A DNA stretch of 64,000 nucleotides from Prorocentrum cordatum (Eukaryota > Sar > Dinophyceae > Prorocentrales > Prorocentraceae). Each line of letters begins with the position of its first letter. The first letter of the stretch is position 1. The notes below the pieces were generated by a model. It was not told the origin of the DNA. It saw only the letters and a program-made list of their open reading frames with translations, and did not search any database. Below, one piece after another: positions 33,205 to 43,200 of the stretch. The stretch is taken from contig CAUYUJ010014597.1 of the NCBI GenBank assembly GCA_963575745.1, positions 82,501 to 146,500 on the forward strand. The letters are read 5' to 3'. The position numbers and the translations under genes were made by a program.

Positions 33205-33685
33205 GCGACAACATTCTTGTTTTCAGGACTTCTGCCGACAACTTTCTTGTTTGCTGAATATCTTCAGACAACCTTCATGTTCTCAGGATTTCTTCCGACA
33301 GCTTTCTTGTTTTCAGAACTTCTTCCGACAACTTTCTTGTTGTCCATATGTCCTCTGAAAACTTCCTTGTTTTCAGTATTTCTTCCGACAGCTTTCTTGT
33401 TCTCAAAATTCCTTGTCCTTGTAACTTACAAAAACCCAAAGTTGGGAATGTGAGTTGTCGCCTGGACTGCTTCTGTTTTCAAATTTGGCGCTCGCAGTTT
33501 TTCGGCGACAACTTTCTTGCTTTCAAAATGTCTTCCGACAGCTTTCTTGTTGTCAGGAGTTCTTCCGACAGCTTTCTTGTTTCCCGAATATATGCCGACA
33601 ACTTTCGTGTTTTCAGAACTTATTCCGGCAGCTTTCTTGTTTTCAGAATTTCTTCCGACAGCTTTCTCATTTTCAGAATTCCTTG
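33205..33685. repeat. 30-bp satellite, block 2
   Basis: Same 30-bp family as block 1. It is interrupted at about 33407-33520 by TTCCTTGTCCTTGTAACTTA and GTTGTCGCCTGG. That interruption recurs at 33679-33740 after the last units, so a higher-order unit of satellite plus spacer is itself repeated. Confidence 0.95.
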
Positions 33686-33740
33686 TCCTTGTAACTTACA
33701 TTAAAGCAGAAGTTGGGAGTGTGCGTTGTCGCCTGGCACT

Positions 33741-34051
33741 GTTCCCGATTGCAAAATTGGCGCTGTTTTTCACACTTTGCGCTCGCAACTGTTGCGTTTG
33801 CAAAATTTAGCGCCCCCCACTAGTTTGTCAACGAGAATCAGATACATGAGCGATCAACAATGAAACGGGATAGGAAATTCGAACAGCACCGCGAGACAAA
33901 AACTACATAAGACGGAGCGACAACTTACGGAAACACGCGAAAACAGATCCAAGTAGAAAAGAATAAACGACGCGAAAAACAGAACCATCCGAAGAAGACA
34001 GATTGCGCCCTCCTCCTCCTCCACCTCCTCCTCTCAGGGCCACATCAAACA
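33741..34051. other. AT-rich spacer
   Basis: A-rich spacer between the satellite and the hAT-like gene copy. It ends in CTCCTC repeats at 34009-34035. No gene is seen. Confidence 0.4.
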
Positions 34052-37000
34052 TCAGAAACAATGAATTGAAAGCACTAGCTTGCGATGGCGATGGCGATGG
34101 AGAAAGGGAGGCGAAATCTCTTTGCCTCGCGCTCGCAAGCGCGCCCCGTCAACGCTGAGAACCTTCGGGCCCAGCTCATTCCAAACCTGCCGTGCGGAGA
34201 TTGCCCAGTTCACCACGCCCAAGAGCGCGCCAGAAGAAACGCCGTCAGACGCAGGCTCACCGCAAGCTTCCACGACGATCTTGCTTCCAGGCGCTTGGGC
34301 GATTCGCAGCAATGCGCTGCGCGCGGATGGGCGCACCACGCGCAGCCTCTCCTCAACGCGGAGTTTGGCCTTCCGCTCGCATGCCCTGGCATGTCTGAGA
34401 TATTGGCTGGGCAATAGACGACCTGGAGCGCAACTAGCAGCAGCCAGTTGAACGCTGGCGACGACGTCCAAACCAAGCGCCGCGATGTACAGGAACGATA
34501 CTGCCAGGTCCGCGTCAGCTGCCAGCGACGCAGAGTCGCGCAGAACTGCGAGATCCCTGACAACAACCAAAGATGCCAGCGCGCATCTGCGCGCCCCCTT
34601 CACTTCTCTGGAGCCCCGCAGTCGCATCTCCCCAATCGCGCCAGGGGCAGCGAGCACCGCCACCTGGCTGCGCGGCGATGGACCTCGGGCGCCATGCGAG
34701 CTCCCCGAGAGGCGGCGAGATCAACGCCCGGAGGCTTGAAAAAAACGCCGCCTGGCGCCGCCCGAACCTGCGCGACGCCAGCGACGTTGCGCACGGATCG
34801 GCCATGAAACTTCTGCAAGTCGTCACTCCAGCGGATGCTCCGATCCGTGCCTGCGCCAGGATGTAGCGCTGCACTGGCAGCGCGCGCTTGCTTGCACTGC
34901 GCGGCCGGGCGAGCAGCAGCGAGGGCGCCAACAGTGGCGCGGCGCAGGGCGCCTCTGGTAGCGGCCCTCTTCAGACTGGCCGCGCTCGTGGCCGCGGGGT
35001 TGCAGTGGCCAGAGAGCGCGCCGTAGAGCTGCCGCCAGAGGCAGGCGCACTTTCAAAAAAAAAGACGCGAGCTTGTCCCTGGGCGACATATCACCAGCCG
35101 AACCCTCGAACTCGGCGGCGGCTCGCGGACCGAGAAGTTTCGCGATGAGGCAATCGTCGAGGAAGTCTGAGTTTGATGTGCGATGTTTCACCTTCTCGTT
35201 CCGAAGGAACGCGAAATCGCGCTCGACTGAGCACTCGCCGCCCCCAATGGAAATATAAAAACGGATGAGCTTGCGGAGGGCGCAAGAACCGCTGACCAAA
35301 CGCTTCGGACACGCAGCGTGCCAGAAGGCGTCGTCCAGCAAACACGCCCACGCTTCCTGGTTAGTCTTCTCCGATAGCGGCTTGCCTGCAGGGAATGACT
35401 GCAGCATGAATGGGAGGACGTCCTGATACTGCTGCGCGGCCGCCACCTCGTCGCAACCGAGCGCCGCGGCTACCTGCCTCACGCCTCGGAGAATGGACTT
35501 GCGCGTCTCCAGACCAGGCAGATCCCCGAACCCTTTCCGAACGAGGCGGCGATCGAACATGGACAATGCCGAGCGGAGGTCGTTTTGAGGAAAATCAGCA
35601 AGAAACAATTATTTCGTCAAAATCGCAGCATTCTGCACTCTCTCTAGCAACTCTTCCTTGTGTGCGTCACGAGGCTCACCCCAGTGCAACGCTGGATTAC
35701 CACCAGCCAAGAAAATATACTTGCGCCGAAGATTTGACATGACGGTGGTCGCGATGAAGCCGGGCGCCTCGCCGTGCGCACCCACGCACGGCAGCGGTTC
35801 GGCGCTGGCGGCGGCGGCACCAGCGGCAGCCTGCATGGCGGCGGCGGCGCCAGGGGCAGCCAGCCTGATGCTCTGAAACACACGACCTTCCTTGAAGACA
35901 GCGTCAAGCGTCTCCACCATGCAATCGATCTGCAGACGCGATGCCGCGATGTCGTGGTTGGCAACATCGAATAGGCGCAAAAACCAATTTCAAATGATGC
36001 CCCAATCCGCGGACACGCCGGAAGCCATGCAAAACTTAGTGTCCAGCTTTTTCAACAAAGTCGCGGCTCGCTCACGCTGCTCGCTGTCGCGACGTTTGTC
36101 AGACGCGACGTAAGCAAGCAAAGTCGCCACTGGCAACAACATCAGCGCAATCTCCCCGACTGGCCCCGCCGTGAAATCGAACGGTTGCTTGGCGAACGAT
36201 AGACTCCGCACGACAGTTTCCAAGGGCTTGCGACCAAGACCAGCTTCCGCAAGAGGCAGGATGTTGTCCTCTTGAATGGCCACGAATCGGTTGTGCCACT
36301 TGTCGCTGTTCATTATGTCTGGCGCCAGGGCGTGTCGGTTATCGAACAGCTCGCGCCACACCTCGCCAAACACGTGGTCGCAATGCAAGGATTGGCTCGC
36401 GAGACGCATGGCATGCGCAGGGTCTCGTATCACTATCAGGAGGTTTGGGAAGAGTTCCCGAGCAGCGCGAAACACTGCTCGCCGCTCCTTCGCGGCACCA
36501 TCTGCTGCCATGCTGGCGACGGTCTCCAGAACATGCGACTTGGGCGACCCATCGCACGCCAGGGGCAATGTTTTTCTTCGGCCGCGCCCCAATGGCGTGC
36601 AGCACTTCGCGAGGAAACGGCCGAGCTGCTTCGCGGCCGTCGCGGCGCGGTCCTCCTCGAACTCCGCTGCGCGGCTCTTCCTGCAATCGGGGATGCCGAG
36701 CACGCCAGAGCGGCAATAGCCTGAAGCCCTGACGCCGCCGCCAGGGGCATGCGCGTCGGCGCGATATCAAACAACCTTGTGGTACTTCGACTCGCCCAGG
36801 GACAAATATACCGACGTGGCGTTACGAATCACCTCGCGGGTTTCAACGCGGAGTACCTCCGCCATCACGCAGAGCTGCTTGCGCCTGCGTTTCCGAATTC
36901 TGTTCTCCGTCGGGTCGTCTACGCAGAACTGCTTCCGCCGCGCGCGAGCGCACTTGCGAAGAGAAGACGCCTCAGAGAGCATCGCCCACGCATCCCTCCA

Positions 37001-38052
37001 TTCCGCGGCCGATGGTACATTTCCACGCAGAAGCGCAGCGTCTCCCGCCGCCACTTCTCGCGTTTTTCCGATGAAGAAGAATCTTCGCACGCCAGAGGCA
37101 GTGGAGACTCGCGCGCCAGAGGCAGTGGCTTGGGCGAGAATTCTGCACAAAATATATTAACCTGCTTCTCTCCCGCTGCGCGTCGATTCGCTGCTGACCT
37201 CTGATGCTGTTCCACTTGGAATCTGGCGTGGAAGCCTGTCAAAGGTCGCACCCGGAAGGAAGCACATTTGGAGAACCTTCCGTCAGCGCTTGCGCGCCCT
37301 GCGGCCGCAGCCTTCGCGCAGACTCGGCAACCCAAACCCCGCTGGCCGCGACGCTCACCTGCTGCCAGCCACGACGAACCATTTGGCAGGAGGGATAGCG
37401 CCGAGCACGTCTTGCGACGTCGGTGAAAATCGCATCTGGTACAGAACGCCTTCGCGCAAAGAGAATGCTTGGCGAAGTGCCCCGCATCGGAATGGGCCCC
37501 TGAGGGCGGGCGCGAGAAGTCCGCAGAGCGAGAGCCAAGCTTCGCCCGGATTTTGCCGCCAGCAGCTCTTTCCCCACTCTTTCTCGCCTCGGTCACAATC
37601 CGCGCGACGGCCTCGCGGGACTGAACCGCCCTGCGCTTCCCCCGCTCCTCTCCAGAGCGCGCCGGAGGAAGCGACGCTGCTTTTCCTTTTCCAAGATGCG
37701 CCAGAGGCAGCAAAGCCCTCGCCAGAGGCAGAGATTTCTTCTTGGCACAGGGCGCTCCGACCCTCGCCAGAGGCAGCGATTTCTTCTTGGCACAGGACGC
37801 GCCGACCCTCGCCAGAGGCAGAGATTTCTTCTTGGCACAGGACGCTCCGCTGCGGGTTCGCCCGCCATGTCTCCGCGACTGCAACGACTGCCCCGCGCTC
37901 GCTGCTGCCGACATCTTCTTGAAACACTCCCCGAATCGAAAATAAAGTGGCACGCGCATCGCCCAGCACCGCGCCCCCGATCGCGGCGCGCCCCAGATGC
38001 TCGTCACTCCGCCCTTGCCAAAACGGCTGTGGAGCAACGGCGGGCTCGACAA
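34052..38052 (-). pseudogene. hAT-like transposase copy with in-frame stops
   Basis: The N-terminal region (about 37440-37180) has a zinc-finger-like pattern: AFCTRCDF, WLAAGERRGQRGLGCRVC, then CASFRVRPLTGFHARFQVEQ with later His. This resembles TTF/BED-type fingers of hAT-like elements. A second frame runs from about 37080 to 34823 (LLIVIRDPAHAMRLASQSLH, VFGEVWRELFDNRHALAPDI, YISIGGGECSVERDFAFLRN); the last resembles the hAT C-terminal dimerisation motif. That frame contains TGA at 36769-36767, TGA at 35992-35990 and TAA at 35611-35609 but is otherwise coherent. Frames also change near 37090-37125, 35032 and 34626, each at a copy of the 14-bp motif. From 34660 to 34052 a further coding-like piece follows (RLLPSQYLRHARACERKAKL). 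It is most likely a dead element copy. Confidence 0.5.
37690..37855. repeat. 45-bp tandem repeat containing the 14-bp motif
   Basis: Three units of about 45 bp carry CGCCAGAGGCAG followed by AGATTTCTTCTTGGCACAGG. The spacing is 15 codons, so the minus frame repeats a 15-residue unit (LCQEEIAASGEG). A fourth motif copy precedes the array at 37696. It lies at the N-terminal side of the hAT-like gene copy. Confidence 0.8.
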
Positions 38053-38104
38053 TGAAAACTAAACACGACCATGAAAAAAAATAGCCTGGCGAAGGACCCA
38101 ACCA

Positions 38105-40135
38105 TATGCAGTTGTGAACGCCGCAATTGTGCTGGGTGGTGGCGGACGCATGCGGGCGGTGCAACTGGGACCTTCGGGGGAGCTCCCTATGGGGCCACGA
38201 AGCGCTGTACTGGGTGGGTGAGACGCGGTCAGCAAGGGCTGTGCTGCGTGGTGGCGGACGCACGCGAGCGGTGCCACTGGGGCCTTCGGTGGAGCTCCCT
38301 ATGGGGCCACGAAACGCTGTACTGGGTGGGTGAAACGCAGGCAGGGAGCAAGGGCTGTGCAGGGTGATGGCGGACGCACGCGGGCGGTGCCGCTGGGACC
38401 TTTGGTGGAGCTCCCGATAGGGCTACGAAGCGCTGTTCTGGGTGGGCGAAGCGCAGGGAACAAGGGCTTGGCTGGGTGGTGGCGGACGCAAGCGGGCAGT
38501 GCCACTGGGACCTTTGGTGGAGCCCCCTATGGGGCCACGAAACGTGCGAGGGGTGTGCCAGAATGGTGTGTGGAACCGCATGCGGGCGCAACCACTGGGG
38601 CCTTCGGTGGAGCTCCCTATGGAGCCACGAAGCGTGTGAGGGGTGTGCCAGAATGGGGGGGTGGAACCGCATGCGAGCGCAGCCACTGCGGCGTTCGGTG
38701 GAGCTCCCTATGGGGCCACGAGACGTGTGAAAGGCGGGCCGAAAAAGGGGGTGGAAACGCATGCGAGCGCAGCCACTGGGGCCTTCGGTGGAGCTCTCTA
38801 TGGGGCCACGAACCGCGTGAGGGGTGTGCCGAAATGGGGGGGGGGGAACCACAGGCGAGCGCAGCCACTGGGGCGTTCGGTGGAGCTCCCCATGGAGCCA
38901 CCCACGAAGCGTGTGAGGGGTGTGCCGAAATGGGGGGTGGAACCGCATGCGAGCGCAGCCACTGGGCGTTCGGTGGAGCTCCCTATGGGGCCACGAAGCG
39001 TGTGAGGGGTGTGCCAGAATGGGGTGGAACCGCATGCGGGCGCAGCCACTGGGGCCTTCGGTGGAGCTCCCTATGGGGCCACGAACGTGTGAGGGGTGTG
39101 CCTGGGGGGGGGGAACCCATGCGGCGCAGCCACTGGGGCTTCGGTGGAGCTCCCTATGGGGCCACGAAGCGTGTGAGGGGTGTGCCAGAATGGGGGGTGG
39201 AACCGCATGCGGGCGCAGCCACTGGGGCCTTCGGTGGAGCTCCCTATGGGGCCACGAAACGTGTGAGGGGTGTGCCAGAATGGGGGGTGGAACCGCATGC
39301 GGGCGCAGCCACTGGGGCCTTCGGTGGAGCTCCCTATGGGGCCACGAAACGTGTGAGGGGTGTGCCAGAATGGGGGGTGGAACCGCATGCGGGCGCAGCC
39401 ACTGGGGCCTTCGGTGGAGCTCCCTATGGGGCCACGAAACGTGTGAGGGGTGTGCCAGAATGGGGGGTGGAACCGCATGCGGGCGCAGCCACTGGGGCCT
39501 TCGGTGGAGCTCCCTATGGGGCCACGAAACGTGTGAGGGGTGTGCCAGAATGGGGGGTGGAACCGCATGCGGGCGCAGCCACTGGGGCCTTCGGTGGAGC
39601 TCCCTATGGGGCCACGAAACGTGTGAGGGGTGTGCCAGAATGGGGGGTGGAACCGCATGCGGGCGCAGCCACTGGGGCCTTCGGTGGAGCTCCCTATGGG
39701 GCCACGAAACGTGTGAGGGGTGTGCCAGAATGGGGGGTGGAACCGCATGCGGGCGCAGCCACGGTGGAGCTCCCTATGGGGCCACGAAACGGGCGCAGCC
39801 ACTGGGGCCTTCGGTGGAGCTCCCTATGGGGCCACGAAGCGTGTGAGGGGTGTGCCAGAATGGGGGGTGGAACCGCATGCGGGCGCAGCCACTGGGGCCT
39901 TCGGTGGAGCTCCCTATGGGGCCACGAAACGTGTGAGGGGTGCGCCAGAATGGGGGGTGGAACCGCATGCGGGCGCAGCCACTGGGGCCTTCGGTGGAGC
40001 TCCCTATGGGGCCACGAAACGTGTGAGGGGTGCGCCACAATGGGGGGTGGAACCGCATGCGGGCGCAGCCACTGGGGCCTTCGGTGGAGCTCCCTATGAG
40101 GCCACGAAACGCGTGAGGGGCGTGACAGAATGGGC
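38105..40135 (+). repeat. minisatellite, 112-116-bp units passing into 90-bp units
   Basis: All units share CACTGGGGCCTTCGGTGGAG and CTCCCTATGGGGCCACGAA. The first four (38105-38500) repeat at 112-116 bp and carry GGGTGGTGGCGGACGC. From about 38540 units are 87-99 bp with GTGTGAGGGGTGTGCCAGAA. From 39181 to about 39770 the period is exactly 90 bp and the units are nearly identical. One shortened unit lies at 39760-39800. Since 90 is a multiple of three, frames on both strands stay open (589 codons on plus). Confidence 0.95.
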
Positions 40136-40267
40136 GTGGGAGGGGGAGGAGGGGGGAGGAAGTGGAGGAGGAGGAAGGAGGAGGAAGGAGGAACGCGGGG
40201 CGACGTCTCTTCAAAACGAGGACCCAACACCACAGGATGGTTGGGAACTAAATAAGACCACGGAGCA
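40136..40267. other. GGA-rich junction
   Basis: Short G/A-rich stretch with GGAGGAGGAAGGAGG joining the 90-bp minisatellite to the 20-bp satellite. Not coding. Confidence 0.5.
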
Positions 40268-43200
40268 ATGGTCGGGTCTAGCTTTCCCTTTGGTCTGATC
40301 TAGTTGTTCCTTTGGTCGGGTCTAGTTTTCCTCTGGCCGGGTTCTAGTTTTCACCTGGCCGGGTCTAGTTTTTCCTTTGGTCAGGTCTAGTTGTTCCCCT
40401 GGTCGGGTCTAGTTTTCCCTGTGGTCGGGTCTAGTTTTCCCCTGGTCGGATCTAGTTTTCCTCTGGTCGGGTCTAAGTTTCCCCTGGTCGGGTATCGTTT
40501 TTCCTTTGGTCGGGTCTAGTTTTTCCCTGGTCGGGTCCAGTTTTCCCTGTAGTCGGGTCTAGTTTTCCTTGTGGTCGGGTCTAGTTTTCCCTGTGGTCGG
40601 ATCTAGTTTTCCTTTAGTCGGGTCTAATTTTCCCTTGATCGGGTCTAGTTTTTCCTTTGGTCGACTCTAGATTTTCCATGGTCGGCTCTGGTTTTCCTTA
40701 ATCGGGTCTAGGTTTCCCCTGGTCGGGTATATTTTTCCTTTGGTCGGGTCTAATTTTTCCCCTGGTCGGGTTTGGTTATCCCTGTGGTCGGGTCTAGTTG
40801 TTCCCTGGTCGGATCTAAATTTCCTCTGGTCGGGTCTAGTTTTCCCTTGGTCTGGTCTAATTGTTCCTTTGGTCGACTCTAGTTTTTCTCTGGTCGGGTC
40901 TAGTTTTCCATGGTCGGGTCTAGGTTTCCCTCGGTCGGGTCTCGTTTCCTTTGTGGTCAGGTTTACTTTTTCCTTGGTCGTGTCTAATTTTCCCCTGGTC
41001 GGGTCTAGTTTTCCTTTTGGTCGGCTCTAGTTTTTCCCTGGCCGGGTCTACTTTTGCCCGGTCGGGTCTAGTTTCCCGTGGTCGGGTCTGATCTAGTTTT
41101 CCTCTGGTCGGGTATGGATTTCCCCTGGTCGGGTCTAGTGTTTCCTTTAGTATGGTTTAGTGTTTCCCTGGTCGGGTCTAGTTTCCCCTGGACGGGTCTA
41201 GTTTTCCCTGGGTCGGGTCTAGTTTGCCCCCTGGTCGGGTCTAGTTGTCCCTGTGGTCGGGTCAAATTTTCCGTGGTCGGGTCTAGTTTCCCCTGTGGTC
41301 GGGTCTAGTTTTCCCTGGGTCGGGTTTAGTTTTTCCCTTGGTCGGGGGTCTAGTTTTCCTTGTGGTCGGGTCTAGTTTTCCCTGCGGTCGGGTCTAGTTT
41401 TTCCCTGGTCGAATCTAGTTTTCCGCTGGTCGGGTTTAGTTTCCCCCTGGTCGGGTCTAGTTTTCCGTTTGGTCGGGTCTAATTTTCCCTGGGGTCGGGT
41501 CTAGTTTTTCCCTGGTCTGATCTAGTTTTCCTCTACTCGGGTTGAATTTTTCCTTGGTCGGATTTAGTTTTCCTCTGATCCGGTCTATTTTCCCATGGTC
41601 GGGTCTAATTTTTCACTGGTCGGATCTAATGTTCCTCTGGTCGGGTCCAGTTTTCCCATGGTCGGGTCTAGTGGTTCCCCTGGTCGGGTCTACTTTTCCG
41701 TGTGGTCGGGCCTAGTTTTCCCTAGTCGGAACTAATTTTCCTCTGCTCGGATTTAGTTTTTCCTCGGGCGGATCTAGTTTTCCTCTGGGCGGATCTATTC
41801 TTCCCCTGGTCGGGTTTAGTTTTTCCTTGATCGGATCTCGTTTTCCTCTGGTCGGGCCTAGTTTTCCCCTGGTCGGGTTTAGTTGTTGTTCCGCTGGTCG
41901 GGTCTAGTTTTCCCTGTGGTCGGGTCTAGTTTTTTGTTTCCATGGTCGGATCTAGTTTTCCTCTGCTCTGATTTAGTTTTTCCTTGGTCGGATCTAGTTT
42001 TCCTCTGGGCGGGTTTATTTCTGCCCTGGTCGGGTCTAGAATTGCCCTGATCGGATCAAATTGTCCTCTGGTCGGGGCTAGTTTTCATCTGGTCGGGTCT
42101 AATTGTTTCCCCTGGTCGGGTCTAGTTGTCCCTGTGGTCGGGTCTAGTTTTTCCCTGATCTAGTTTTCCTCTGCTCGGATTTATTTTTTCCGTGGTCGGA
42201 TCTAGTTGCCCTCTGGTCGGGTCTATTTTTCCCCTGGTCGGGTTTAGTTTTTCCCTGATCGGATCTCGTTTTCCTCTGGTCGGGGCTAGTTCCCCTCTGG
42301 TCGGGTCTCGTTTTTCCTATGGTCGGGTCTAGTTGTCCTTGTGGTCGGGTCTAGTTTCTTCCCTGGTCGGGTCTAGTTTTCCTCTGCTCGGATCTCATGA
42401 TTCCCTGGTCGGATCTAGTTGCCCTCTGGTCGGGTCTATGTTTCCCCTAGTCGGGCTTAGTTTTTCCCTGGTCGGATCTAGTTTTCCTCTGGTCGGGCCT
42501 AGTTTTCCCTTGGTCGGTTCTGAGTTTTCCTTTGGTCGGGTCTAGCTCTCCTTGTGTTCGGGCATAGTTTTTTCCCGGGTCGGATCAATTTTCCTTTGCT
42601 CGGGTCTAGTTTTTCCCTGGTCGGATCTAATTTTCCTCCGGTCGGGTTTATTTTTCCTCTGGTCGGGTCTAGTTTTCCTCTGGTCGGGTCTAGCTTTCCC
42701 CTGGTCGGGTCTAGTTTTCCCCTGGTAGGGTATATTTCTTTCCTCTGGTCGGGCCTAGTTTTTCCTTGGTCGGATCTAGTTTTCCTATGCTCGGGTCTAG
42801 TTGTTCCTTGGTCGGATATAGTTTTCCTCTGGTCGGGTTGATTTTTCCCCTGGTCGGGGCTAGTTTTCCTTTGGTCGGGTCTAGTTGTTCCTCTGGTCGG
42901 GCCTAGTCTTTCCCCTGGTCGGGTCTAGGTCCCCCCCTGGTCTGGTCTAGTTGCCCCTGTGGTCGGGTCTAGTTTTTCCCCGGGTCGGGTCTAGTTGTCC
43001 TTTGGTCGGGTGTAGTTTTCCCCCGGTCGGGTCTAGTTGTTCCCCTGGTCGGGTCTCGTTTTCCCTGTGGTCGGGTCTAGTTTTTCCCCTGGTCGGGTCT
43101 CGTTTTCCCTGTGGTCGGGCCTAGTTTTTCCATGGTCGGATCTAGTTTTCCTTTGCTCTGATTTGGTTTTTCCCTGGTCGGATCTAATTTTCCTCTGGTC

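Noticed and set aside
32535-33810. proteins with repeated SEFLPTAFLF
   Set aside because: The 30-bp satellite gives a 10-residue repeat in one frame. Spacers break it, and no start, end or unique domain is present.
38330-40099. 589-codon open frame on the plus strand
   Set aside because: It is produced by the 90-bp repeat, whose length is a multiple of three. Frames on the other strand stay open as well, and no unique sequence flanks it.
38105-40135. CRISPR array
   Set aside because: Repeats are contiguous with no unique spacers of constant length, there are no cas genes, and the genome style is eukaryotic.
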